NCBI RefSeq assembly: GCF_004792655.1
Contig: NZ_SRZC01000005.1
Location: 1 to 64,000 of the forward strand
DNA: 64,000 bases
Origin: Palleniella muris
Lineage (GTDB): Bacteria > Bacteroidota > Bacteroidia > Bacteroidales > Bacteroidaceae
Direction: 5' to 3'
Below are positions 47,301-54,394 of the stretch, one piece after another. The position numbers and the translations under genes are program-made. The notes beneath the pieces are model-generated. The model made no database searches and was not told where the DNA came from. It saw nothing but the letters and a program-made list of their open reading frames with translations. Position 1 is the stretch's first letter; each line of letters opens with the position of its first letter.

Positions 47301-47422
47301 GCCTGCACAAAAGCCTCCACACTGCCACCGGCAAACGCCGACAGAGGTGACATCGTTGCAGCAAAACCGGCTACCAACATAGCTTTCATAGCTTTGTTGA
47401 CAAAAGTTTTCTTCTTTTGCAT
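44339..47422 (-). CDS. SusC/RagA-family TonB-linked transporter of the alpha-galactoside PUL
   Basis: The 1027-residue protein has a signal peptide (about 1-31), a CarboxypepD-like domain (about 44-120) with GTVVDEAGEPMIGVTIKV, a plug with DEVVVIGYGTVKKRDVTGAV and STAIYGSAGANGVVIITTK, and a barrel ending IGINLTF. It does not share the leader or first codons of the two recombinase-linked susC genes. The start at 47422 is chosen from MQKKKTFVNK, the usual signal start; an upstream codon at 47464 lies in the leader. Confidence 0.94.
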   Translation of the reverse strand: MQKKKTFVNKAMKAMLVAGFAATMSPLSAFAGGSVEAFVQARQNAIKGTVVDEAGEPMIGVTIKVKNSQAAAITDLDGNFSVNASEGATIEVSYVGYTTQTVKAHNGMKVQLVPDSQVMDEVVVIGYGTVKKRDVTGAVASIKKEDIVIAPTSNAMEALQGKVAGMDIVKGSGQIGDEPEILLRGTRSIYGSNEPLFIIDGIQGSYSEVNPSDIETIDILKDASSTAIYGSAGANGVVIITTKRGQAGKVRVNFDAYYGWSGSPNYENSMTGDEWVNYHQEAYKYEHGNYAADMATLFGNQDYLDAYNAGKWIDWVDLVSGNKATTQKYSLSVTGGTDKTKIYASAIYSKDKGLLSNEQRDKYALRLNIDQEINKWAKLGFTSNLTYANHDRGVKNTFTRALTAFPLGDAYDAEGNIVSEYINGQYSPLGDFIPNQYTNETRTTYVNTTGFIELTPFKGMSIRSQISGSMSHARQGLYWGALCNANRPTYAGTPHAEKVFNDSWSYTWENVFAYNTTIAKDHSIGGTFITSWSESQSEPTTAGGSGQTMDSWLFHRLNAATSQYIKSEYTQTQKMSYAVRFNYSYKGRYLFTASNRWDGVSWLSEGNKWESFPAAAVAWRISDEAFMGGMSSWLDNLKVRVGWGITGNSGGIGAYGTQSQPYPYSGSGVTVDGKIVPFYQYTGTYASPDLTWEKSYNWNIGLDFSVLNSRIDGSIEWFSTKTRGLLFARQMPSTTGITGWGSPLKVWQNLAKTSNHGVEFTINSRNIRTKDFSWNTSLTGTWQKEKIEELPDGDLIAENLFVGSPIKSVYGYKYAGIWGTDTDKATLDAYGVEPGFIKVETNEKFDADGVSDNGVHKYGEDDRRILGHRNPNWILGLNNTFAYKNIDLTIYAMGRFGQTIESSMLGYYTADNSLTKNQPSGVDYWTEDNQGAFYPRPGTGGKQSTVYPSLRVVDGSFIKIKNITLGYTLPKSLTRKALIENCRIYFTTYNPFIFSMDSRLNDTDPETGGADSFPTYKQYVIGINLTF

Positions 47423-47487
47423 AAATGTTAAGTTAGTTATTATAAAAATGTGACTTGTATGCACATGTAACTAAAGATTATGTGGCG

Positions 47488-47495
47488 CAAATTTA
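47488..47495 (-). promoter_or_regulatory. -7 element TAAATTTG of the third susC
   Basis: Top strand CAAATTTA, 66 bp before the ATG. No -33 at standard spacing. A run of eight C lies 52 bp farther upstream. Confidence 0.55.
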
Positions 47496-47547
47496 GCAAA
47501 ATAAATATATAATGGTAACATCTACACTACTCAATTAACACATTTTA

Positions 47548-47555
47548 CCCCCCCC
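47548..47555. repeat. C8 homopolymer upstream of susC promoter
   Basis: Eight consecutive C on the top strand in otherwise AT-rich DNA. Such runs can slip, but it lies outside the core promoter. Confidence 0.6.
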
Positions 47556-47825
47556 GATGATTTTTAACAATATTAAACACAAAGAAAGAAAAAATATATA
47601 AAAAGTGCTGTGCTATATTGAATGCTTGTATTATCTACATTTTACATGTTCCGGACACAATCACAGGCATTTTCTTTCGCTCTCTCCTGCATCGCCATAT
47701 ATTGCCACCGTAGCCTGCCACAAGGTTTGTAGCGGTGATGTGCTGCCTTTACAATTGTGAAGCACATCATTTTGCAAACACCGGCAAAACCACACATACG
47801 GCGAAATACCATGAGTGACAAAATG

Positions 47826-47904
47826 AAAGCCTACCTTTTGCATGATAAAAGGTAACGATTGGCTTGGTAAAAGGTAACGATTCACAATGCAAAGTGTTAC
47901 CTTT
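47826..47904. repeat. Array C: four palindromic units, 21-22 bp period
   Basis: Units begin at 47826 (AAAGCCTACCTTTT), 47848 and 47870 (both AAAGGTAACGATT) and 47891 (AAAGTGTTACCTTT), spaced 22, 22 and 21 bp. It lies about 330 bp upstream of the susC -7 box and 110 bp past the terminator of the next gene. Confidence 0.85.
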
Positions 47905-48013
47905 AGTTATGTTAACCGTATTTTAATGTTCATTAAGTTTTCGGCTTACACAAAACGCAAGCATACCTATCATTTTGCAAGCAATAATACTGTTTTTGCT
48001 TTATAATAAAAGA

Positions 48014-48046
48014 GTCTAAGTGCAACGCTTTATGTAACACTTAGAC
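48014..48046 (-). terminator. Terminator of the small lipoprotein gene
   Basis: GTCTAAGTG (48014-48022) pairs with CACTTAGAC (48038-48046). In the minus direction the stem is followed by a T-rich stretch. Confidence 0.7.
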
Positions 48047-48072
48047 CCTTGACATTATTACAGAAATATCTT

Positions 48073-48543
48073 TCACATAATATAGAAAGTACAATATATA
48101 TATAATTTATTTTTATCGTTGCTTGCTATTTTGCAAATTCGATATTTTCCTTTTCGATAAGCATATTCCGCATTTTGTAGGTTAATCGTAAAAATTCGTT
48201 TCCCACCATTTGGCTTTATAACATATCCTATATCCTCAAAAGAACCATATTTCCTTGGTATTTCAACCCATTCCTTATCTTCAAATCTTTCTATCCTATA
48301 GTACTTGCCTGTAGTATATAAACTATCTGTATTATTAATCATTACCACATCTACTTTTCCAGCAGGTAATGCTATTGTATCACCATTCATTAATTGCAAT
48401 ACAATTGACTTGCAGCGTCTTTCCACACTGTTATCAGAACAGTTTATATCTACTTTTTGCAAAGACGCAGAATCATTCTTATGACTACACCCTAATACTA
48501 TTAGAACACTAAAGACATTGCATATAAATAAAAATATACGCAT
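48073..48543 (-). CDS. Small lipoprotein with Ig-like (Big_14-type) domain
   Basis: The 156-residue protein has a lipobox VLGC (Cys about 19). The C-terminal region reads RIERFEDKEWVEIP, then RIFTINLQNAEYAYRKGKYRI, the pattern of small Ig-like lipoproteins found widely in Bacteroidota and Bacillota. Base composition is clearly more AT-rich than the flanks. A decayed reading frame ends 12 bp upstream in the same direction, so the pair may be an acquired cassette; an immunity-type role is speculative. No enzyme motif is visible. Confidence 0.68.
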   Translation of the reverse strand: MRIFLFICNVFSVLIVLGCSHKNDSASLQKVDINCSDNSVERRCKSIVLQLMNGDTIALPAGKVDVVMINNTDSLYTTGKYYRIERFEDKEWVEIPRKYGSFEDIGYVIKPNGGKRIFTINLQNAEYAYRKGKYRICKIASNDKNKLYIYCTFYIM

Positions 48544-48554
48544 ATGTCATCCAT

Positions 48555-48772
48555 TTAATACCGTTCAACGCCTAAGGAACTAAGTACATTGTCAGCTTTC
48601 GAATATATTGACAATTTACCATCACTACTACGACCATAATGAACACCAACTGTAAATCTGGTATTTGAACTTTTTACCAAAGTATAATACACATAAGTGT
48701 TTTTTCAACCGACACGAAATAAATGTACGGTTGCACCTCCGCATGTCCGAATATCGTCTTTTTTATTGCCAT
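48555..48772 (-). pseudogene. Frameshifted C-terminal gene remnant in AT-rich patch
   Basis: Two frames join naturally if a run of six A gains one base: IFGHAEVQPYIYFVSVEK, then NTYVYYTLVKSSNTRF, then TVGVHYGRSSDGKLSI to SSLGVERY and TAA at 48555-48557. Read as it stands, the second half has no start codon and is cut off by TGA at 48705-48707. The text has a plausible protein character with alternating hydrophobic residues, unlike random frames. The parent family is unknown to me. It could be the tail of a toxin or secreted protein paired with the lipoprotein. Confidence 0.42.
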
Positions 48773-48819
48773 TACCACGATTTTTTTGCAATAGATAATG
48801 GAAAATACATTTTTTTTTA

Positions 48820-48827
48820 TAACTTTG
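48820..48827 (+). promoter_or_regulatory. -7 element TAACTTTG of the riboswitch transcript
   Basis: TAACTTTG lies 80 bp before the riboswitch P1 stem; no TTTG at standard spacing. Confidence 0.6.
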
Positions 48828-48906
48828 CAGCCGGAAAAACGAAGACAAGGCAATAGGAGGATGCTCATGATTGCCAAGACTGAGTTTGCCACAACATAAA
48901 AGAAAA

Positions 48907-49081
48907 ATCTTCAGGGCAGGGTGTAATTCCCGATCGGCGGTAAAGTCCGCGAGCCTGAGACGCTTCACGCAACGCCATGGAACATAACGGAAAATGGCAG
49001 TGCGGAGGGCGTGGAAGGCAGAACCGTTGAAGCGAAAGTCGCCATTACGGTACCGACAGTAAAGTCTGGATGAAAGAAGAA
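48907..49081 (+). promoter_or_regulatory. FMN riboswitch (RFN element)
   Basis: The 5' core GGGCAGGGTGTAATTCCCGA followed by TCGGCGGTAAAGTCCGCGAG, and the 3' core CCGACAGTAAAGTCTGGATG, match the conserved FMN aptamer. P1 pairs TCTTC (48908-48912) with GAAGA (49076-49080). A variable arm (about 48960-49030) makes the element longer than average. The ATG of the TonB receptor at 49086 follows P1 by five bases, so FMN binding would enclose the start region. These switches turn off riboflavin synthesis or transport genes when FMN is plentiful. Confidence 0.95.
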
Positions 49082-49085
49082 AAGA

Positions 49086-51452
49086 ATGAAAAAATCTGTT
49101 TTATCGCTGGGCATAATCATGTCCACACACCTCGCCTACGCCGGTGGCGTAAGCGGGAAGGATGCCGGCAAGTCCGGCTCTGTCAGTCCGACGGAACTTT
49201 CCGACACGACAATCACACTTCAGGAGGTTTCCATCCGCGGCAATTTCTGCAACGAGAGGGAAACGCCGCTTAACCTTACGACAATCACTCCGCAGGACAT
49301 ACGCCTGCACTTTACGTCTCCCAACTATGTGGAGATGCTCAACGGTGTGCCGGGAGTCTATGCCACAGCCTCCACAGGCAGCTATGGCGATGCGTCGCTC
49401 AACATGCGCGGATTCAAGCAGGACAACATCTCCATAATGCTTAACGGCATCCCTATCCAGGGACTTACGTCGGGCAGCATGTACTGGAGCAACTGGATGG
49501 GCTTGGCAGAGGCCACCTATTCCGTGCAGGTGCAGAAGGGCATGGGTGGCTCGATGCTTGCCGATTGTGCCATGGGCGGCATGGTGAACATCATCACAAA
49601 GACCGGCAACGGTCTGCCTAACGGCTCGTTTGCCCTCTCCGTCACTGACGAGGGACTCACGAAAGGGGTGCTGAACTACTCCACCGGGACATTGCGCCAT
49701 GGGTGGAACGTCGACGCGATGGTGTCGTACACCCGGGGACATGGCTTTGTGGAATGCTCGGATGTGAGCACTTTCTCCTACATGCTGAGTGTCAGCAAAC
49801 TGCTCGGTGCCCACAACACACTTGTCTTCACGGCACTCGGATCGCCGGAGACGCACGACCAGCGCAACACGGAACTTTCCGCTGCGGAGGTGGAAAAGTA
49901 TGGGCGCGGCTACTCAAAGAACTGGGGTTGGCTCAACGGGGAGAAGTATTCCATAGGCAGAAACCATTATTTCAAGCCGTATTTCACCCTTCAGCATATC
50001 CTTGACGGTGAGCGTTTCTCCATGAAAAACTCCGTGTACGTTGCCATAGCCGACGGTGGCGGACGCTCCACCTACGGGCAGAAAGGGAGCGTTCCGATAA
50101 TAAGCCACCAGACACCTGACGGGCACATCGACTTTGATGCTGTGCAGGCGGAGAACCGTGCGTCGGAGAATGGTTCGCAGAACATTATGCTGGACTATCT
50201 TTCGGGGCATACTCAGGCAGGTGCGATAGCATCCGCGGAGTATCTTATTACCAAGGAAATGAAGGTGCTTGGTGGCGTTCAGTACCAATATTACGACACA
50301 TGGTCGAAGATGAAAGTCCTTGACCTTCTCGGCGGAAACCATTGGTATGACACAACTTCCAAGCAGAATGTCGGTGTGGGCGACTACACCGGAGCGCGTT
50401 ACGGCAGGACTACGCATCATGCTTCGGGCTACATCCAGGGGCAGTATGCCACGGAACGCCTGACAGCCAACATCGGTGCGTCGCTGTTCAGTGGCACATA
50501 CAGCCGCCATAATGACATCACCGGCGAGCGCAGCCGTTGGGCTCACGGCTTCGGAGGAGGAGTGAGGGGCGGTGTGCTCTACCATATCCTGAAAGGGAAT
50601 GCCGGCGGAAACCGTGATTTGTCGGTGTATCTCAACGGTGGTTACAACTCGCGTTTGCCGTATGCCGGTGTGTATCTTGCGTCAAGCGACCTGTCTATCA
50701 CCAATGACATTGTCAATGAGAAGAACCTCCTTGGCGAGCTTGGAGTGCGCGCCTCGTGGCAGGGCGGTGGTGCGGAACTGTCGGGATACATTGCCTCATG
50801 GCGTGACAAGACGCTCACGGTGAACATCACCAAACGTGCCGACGAGGCTGCCGAGAAGTACAATATCACAGGTATGAACGCCTTGCACCGTGGCATAGAG
50901 CTTGCCGTTCATCAGCGTCTGCTGCCGTGGCTTCGTGCGAAAGCGTTCTTCTCCACCGCTTCATGGCGTTGGAAGAGTGACGGCAAGGGTGTGACTTACG
51001 ACTCTTTCAGCGGAGAGACATTGAAGGAATACAAGATTTACTGCAACAATCTGCATGTCGGCGATGCACCGCAGACGCAGGCGGGACTGACCCTTGACGG
51101 CAGGATTCCTCTGTCAGCAGCCTTGGGAAGCAAGGCGGGGGCGTTGTATTTCAATGCCGGTTGGCAGCTGAATGCGCGGATGTATGCGGATTTTGAGCCG
51201 TCATCACGCACGGACGAGGATGCTCCCGACGCCTATCGTCTGCCGTCCTACAGTCTTGTGGACGCCACAGTAGGATGGGAAGGAAGCATTTCTGACGGTC
51301 TCCGCCTGAACCTCTTCGCTTGCTGCAGGAACCTGTTTGACGCACATTATATTGAGCGTGGCATCGACGGGATGGCACACGACCTTGAGTCCTTCCGGGG
51401 ATACTGGGGTGCGCCACGGCAGTTCAGCTTCGGAATGAGGCTCGCGTTTTAG
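49086..51452 (+). CDS. TonB-dependent receptor under FMN riboswitch, probable flavin uptake
   Basis: The 788-residue protein has a signal peptide (1-19) and a TonB-box-like region (TTITLQEVSIRG). A plug (about 58-165) shows GVPGVYATASTGSYGDASLN, then MRGFKQDNISIMLNGIPI and GGMVNIITKTG. The 22-strand barrel ends FSFGMRLAF. Regulation gives the only substrate clue: an FMN riboswitch ends directly before its start codon, so a flavin or riboflavin precursor is the likely cargo. No inner-membrane flavin transporter gene follows. It is a single-gene unit that ends at a 30-bp hairpin. Confidence 0.88.
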   Translation: MKKSVLSLGIIMSTHLAYAGGVSGKDAGKSGSVSPTELSDTTITLQEVSIRGNFCNERETPLNLTTITPQDIRLHFTSPNYVEMLNGVPGVYATASTGSYGDASLNMRGFKQDNISIMLNGIPIQGLTSGSMYWSNWMGLAEATYSVQVQKGMGGSMLADCAMGGMVNIITKTGNGLPNGSFALSVTDEGLTKGVLNYSTGTLRHGWNVDAMVSYTRGHGFVECSDVSTFSYMLSVSKLLGAHNTLVFTALGSPETHDQRNTELSAAEVEKYGRGYSKNWGWLNGEKYSIGRNHYFKPYFTLQHILDGERFSMKNSVYVAIADGGGRSTYGQKGSVPIISHQTPDGHIDFDAVQAENRASENGSQNIMLDYLSGHTQAGAIASAEYLITKEMKVLGGVQYQYYDTWSKMKVLDLLGGNHWYDTTSKQNVGVGDYTGARYGRTTHHASGYIQGQYATERLTANIGASLFSGTYSRHNDITGERSRWAHGFGGGVRGGVLYHILKGNAGGNRDLSVYLNGGYNSRLPYAGVYLASSDLSITNDIVNEKNLLGELGVRASWQGGGAELSGYIASWRDKTLTVNITKRADEAAEKYNITGMNALHRGIELAVHQRLLPWLRAKAFFSTASWRWKSDGKGVTYDSFSGETLKEYKIYCNNLHVGDAPQTQAGLTLDGRIPLSAALGSKAGALYFNAGWQLNARMYADFEPSSRTDEDAPDAYRLPSYSLVDATVGWEGSISDGLRLNLFACCRNLFDAHYIERGIDGMAHDLESFRGYWGAPRQFSFGMRLAF

Positions 51453-51467
51453 GAAAGATGCACCATA

Positions 51468-51538
51468 CCTGTATATACAACATAGAATATGCCGTGGACT
51501 TCATGAGCCCACGGCATATTCTATGTTGTATATACAGG
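51468..51538. terminator. Perfect 30-bp hairpin between converging genes
   Basis: 51468-51497 is exactly complementary to 51509-51538, with an 11-nt loop. The stem ends CCTGTATATACA and closes on GCCGTGG. It is twice as long as other terminators here and has no T-run. Probably a bidirectional terminator; see finding. Confidence 0.8.
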
Positions 51539-51556
51539 AGTATTTGATGTAAGGCA

Positions 51557-53854
51557 TCATTGCGCGATATGTTTCTTTCCGCCCTTGATGTACAGTTGCC
51601 TCTTTGCAGGAGAAGCGATTCTGCGTCCAGTGATGTCGTACATGTGTTCGGTGTCAAGGATGACAGTCCCCACATTGTCTATGCCTGTGGGGCGCGTGAT
51701 GACAATCTTTGTGATGGTAGCTGTTGTGTTGCCGTCGCGTACAAGCCAAAGTTCGTCATAATCCTTTGTCAGAGTGTATGTCTGGTCGGTGGCCGTCGCT
51801 GTGAAGTCGTCAAACTTATGGATTTCCTCTTCAACCGCCATAGCCTGACAGCCTGCCGTAGCCTTTGCGAGGACAGCCGTAGCACGCTTGCCCGAAGAGG
51901 GCTTGATTGTTCCGGCAATGGTGACAATGTCACCGGACTTGAAACCGTTTGCAACTTTCAGGATTATGCCGTTGTCATAGCCTGCACTGCTTGAATAGTA
52001 TCCATTCTTCAAAGCGATGGATGAGGAACTCATTGCTGTCGTGCCGCTTGCCGTCACTCCGTCTTTACTTGTAGGGAAATTAATCTGGGTCGCTCCTGTC
52101 GGGTCTGGGTCAGGGGTAATGCTGCCGCCACCTGCCCATGAAGGGACATACTCTTCGTTCTTGACAGGGTCGATGCCCTTGCCGTTACCGCCGTCGACAG
52201 CAAGTCCGTCACCTGTCGGCTGTGCACCTCCGTTCTTGATTGATGTGCCGTCAGCAAAACCGATGAGAGTAGACTGATAGTTGACGACAGCATTCTTGAG
52301 TTCGGAGATTACTCCGTAGTTCTCGTCCTCTATGGAGTTGTTGAAAGTCCACTTGAAATCGCCCTGCTCGCAGCGTCCGGCGTATGCCTGCGTTGTCGTG
52401 CGTGCGACTTCCGGTGTCTCTATCGCACTTGCCGGCACAGCCTTGCGCGCTTCGGTGTCGGCAGCATTGTTGTAGGATGAGCCACCGGCAAGTGCCGTTG
52501 CGGTGACAGACTCGTCACGGGAGTTCACGAGAACCGCATCCCATTTGCCGTCGGTTTGTGAGCCGTCATAGTACTGAACCTTGCGCTCGCCCTTAATGAA
52601 ATTGTTGTAAGCCTTGTTCACACCTCCGTTCTCGCCGGAGAATGTACCGTCGCCTTCTGCGTCAGTGCCCTGCTTGGAGATGAGCATAGGATACTTGCAA
52701 TTACGGAAATAGTTGCTTTCCACGAAAGAAGAACCACCTGTTGTCACGCCCACACCATACTTAGAATTGCCGTCAAAGTAGTTGTTGTAGACATGATAGA
52801 ACGCTGTACGGATGCGCGGATGACGCGAATCTGAGTGGTCAAACCAATTATGATGATATGTCATCCAGCAGTCTGTTGTCTCGCTCTTCATTCCTCCGAG
52901 TGAGCATTTGCCGGAATCAAAGAAATGGTTGTAGGAGACTGTGATGTGGCTTGACTTTCCTTTGATGTCGACAGTGCCGTCACCCTTCGCCTGGTCGGCA
53001 TCGCCTCCTGTGCCGCCATAGAAGAAATCCATGTTGTGAACCCAGATGTTATGGTTGTCAGTGTCAAGGGATAAGCAATCGTCCATGCAGAGCATTATGG
53101 CGAAATTGCGGAATTCCACAGAGGATATGCTGCGACAGAGGATGCCGAAGCCATGGATGGCAGCGTCATTGCCTATGCCTTCGAGAGTGATGTTTGCATT
53201 ATAGGCACCGCTTTTACCTTTTATCTGCAATCCTTCCGCACTCGAACCGAACTTGTCCATGTCTTCGCCCTTGATTGTGCCTATTATGCGGATAGCAAGA
53301 GGACGTGTCTCCTTACCCTTCTCAAATGCGCCAATGATAGCCTGAAGCCCTGTGAAAGACACCTCGTTTTTGTCCTGCATCACACCCAGAGTAACAGTCT
53401 TTGCATTGTTTGCTGTCACATAAATCACGCGTGCATTGCTCTTCAGTGTGCCATCGTTGTTGTATGCACCGACACCTTCGCTACGATTATAGTGTGCGAA
53501 ACCGTTGCGGTCATGAGCCATGACTATCACAGGGGCGGTCTCCATGGCCTTGCTATCGTCTGCCGTGCCGTTGATGACCGGCACAATCTTCATGACGTAT
53601 GAGCCGGCTGTGAGTCCTACTGCATCGGCACGGTAGTAGCCGGGATATTGACGCACAAGTTCCTTGTCGAGCATGGTGTATGTGCCTCCTGACGGTTTGA
53701 TGAACACTTGATAGTCGGAAGCCCCGTTCACCGGCTCCCATTTTGCATAGGCTGTCTCAAACCATCCGCTTTGCGTGATGACAGCAGCCCCTGCTGATAA
53801 TGACACAATGAATGTCAAAGCCATAATGGCAATGTGCCGTAAAAGTCTTTTCAT
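51557..53854 (-). CDS. Secreted pectate lyase (PL1-type) with type IX-like tail
   Basis: The 765-residue protein has a signal peptide (1-23) and a fibronectin-III-like domain (about 30-115, KWEPVNGASDYQVFI). A right-handed beta-helix lyase domain (about 130-470) has DDCLSLDTDNHNIWVHNMDF, then the PL1 catalytic and calcium region WFDHSDSRHPRIR, with Arg in HPRIR as the likely Bronsted base, and YNNYFDGNSKYGVGVTTG. A C-terminal beta-sandwich and the tail MYDITGRRIASPAKR, then YIKGGKKHI, suggest type IX-like export. It cleaves polygalacturonate by beta-elimination outside the cell. Own promoter; not in a visible PUL. Confidence 0.9.
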   Translation of the reverse strand: MKRLLRHIAIMALTFIVSLSAGAAVITQSGWFETAYAKWEPVNGASDYQVFIKPSGGTYTMLDKELVRQYPGYYRADAVGLTAGSYVMKIVPVINGTADDSKAMETAPVIVMAHDRNGFAHYNRSEGVGAYNNDGTLKSNARVIYVTANNAKTVTLGVMQDKNEVSFTGLQAIIGAFEKGKETRPLAIRIIGTIKGEDMDKFGSSAEGLQIKGKSGAYNANITLEGIGNDAAIHGFGILCRSISSVEFRNFAIMLCMDDCLSLDTDNHNIWVHNMDFFYGGTGGDADQAKGDGTVDIKGKSSHITVSYNHFFDSGKCSLGGMKSETTDCWMTYHHNWFDHSDSRHPRIRTAFYHVYNNYFDGNSKYGVGVTTGGSSFVESNYFRNCKYPMLISKQGTDAEGDGTFSGENGGVNKAYNNFIKGERKVQYYDGSQTDGKWDAVLVNSRDESVTATALAGGSSYNNAADTEARKAVPASAIETPEVARTTTQAYAGRCEQGDFKWTFNNSIEDENYGVISELKNAVVNYQSTLIGFADGTSIKNGGAQPTGDGLAVDGGNGKGIDPVKNEEYVPSWAGGGSITPDPDPTGATQINFPTSKDGVTASGTTAMSSSSIALKNGYYSSSAGYDNGIILKVANGFKSGDIVTIAGTIKPSSGKRATAVLAKATAGCQAMAVEEEIHKFDDFTATATDQTYTLTKDYDELWLVRDGNTTATITKIVITRPTGIDNVGTVILDTEHMYDITGRRIASPAKRQLYIKGGKKHIAQ

Positions 53855-53983
53855 TGTTGTTTTGTAGTTTTTAGTTAGTGGTTGGAAAATTATAGTGCGT
53901 TGTTTGATTGTTTTTCAGATGTCAGTATAAAGTTACGGACGCACACACAATGCGCTGTTAACGTACACAATCGAAAGTTTTTG

Positions 53984-53991
53984 CAAAGATA
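53984..53991 (-). promoter_or_regulatory. -7 element TATCTTTG of the pectate lyase
   Basis: Top strand CAAAGATA, 130 bp before the ATG. Between here and the tRNA (53992-54160) the sequence is AT-rich without a recognisable gene. Confidence 0.6.
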
Positions 53992-54161
53992 GGCGGTAAA
54001 ACAGTCAAATAAGAGTTTTGGGTGAAATAATTAACGTTTTTTATACATAAAATATTGCTTGCGCATAAATAAGGCACTGACATAGGTCGCATTTCTTATT
54101 GCTTTGCTTGTCATCCCGACGGAATCATGAAAAAGAAGGGAACCACTTTTTCATCCATTTA

Positions 54162-54193
54162 TTTGTGTGTTTGGAGAAAAAGCATTACCTTTG
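54162..54193 (+). promoter_or_regulatory. Promoter of tRNA-Arg
   Basis: -33 TTTG (54162-54165), 20 nt, -7 TACCTTTG (54186-54193). A hairpin GCCAATCAG (54204-54212)/CTGATTGGC (54228-54236) lies between this promoter and the tRNA, within the transcribed 5' leader. Confidence 0.78.
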
Positions 54194-54244
54194 CAAAGCA
54201 AAAGCCAATCAGTGGGCGAGACTGCTCCTGATTGGCGAGAACGC

Positions 54245-54316
54245 GGCTTTGTAGTTCAATGGATAGAACAGCCCTCTCCTAAAGGGCAGATCTGAGTTCG
54301 ATTCTCAGCGGAGCTA
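54245..54316 (+). tRNA. tRNA-Arg (anticodon CCU)
   Basis: A 72-nt cloverleaf: acceptor GGCTTTG/CGGAGCT, D arm GTTC/GAAC, anticodon stem GCCCT/AGGGC with loop CTCCTAA (anticodon CCT), T arm CTGAG/CTCAG with loop TTCGATT, discriminator A. CCA is not encoded. It reads AGG codons. Confidence 0.95.
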
Positions 54317-54318
54317 CG

Positions 54319-54360
54319 AAAAGTGGCTGCCTGAATTCCTTTTTTCAGGCAGCCACTTTT
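54319..54360. terminator. Hairpin between tRNA-Arg and rnc
   Basis: AAAAGTGGCTGCCTGAA (54319-54335) and TTCAGGCAGCCACTTTT (54344-54360), a perfect 17-bp stem with A/T flanks, usable in both directions. Confidence 0.88.
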
Positions 54361-54394
54361 CTTGTTTTTACGCTGTAAGTGCGGCAAGACGACA

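Larger units (their letters stand above)
47423..48072. other. 650-bp intergenic region upstream of the third susC
   Basis: Contains the susC -7 box, the C8 run, array C and the lipoprotein terminator, all listed separately. An open frame at 47661-47885 is built partly of repeat units and has no protein character. Nothing else is recognisable. Confidence 0.7.

Noticed and set aside
47661-47885. 74-codon open frame upstream of the third susC
   Set aside because: Built partly from array C units, no start context, no protein character.
48705-48968. 87-codon minus-strand open frame crossing the riboswitch
   Set aside because: Its start lies within the conserved FMN aptamer on the opposite strand; only the distal part overlaps the remnant.
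51468-51538. Miniature transposable element
   Set aside because: There is no visible target-site duplication or second copy in the window; position between converging genes fits a terminator better.
54204-54236. Second tRNA or small RNA before tRNA-Arg
   Set aside because: Only a single 9-bp hairpin with a 15-nt loop; no cloverleaf and no separate promoter.
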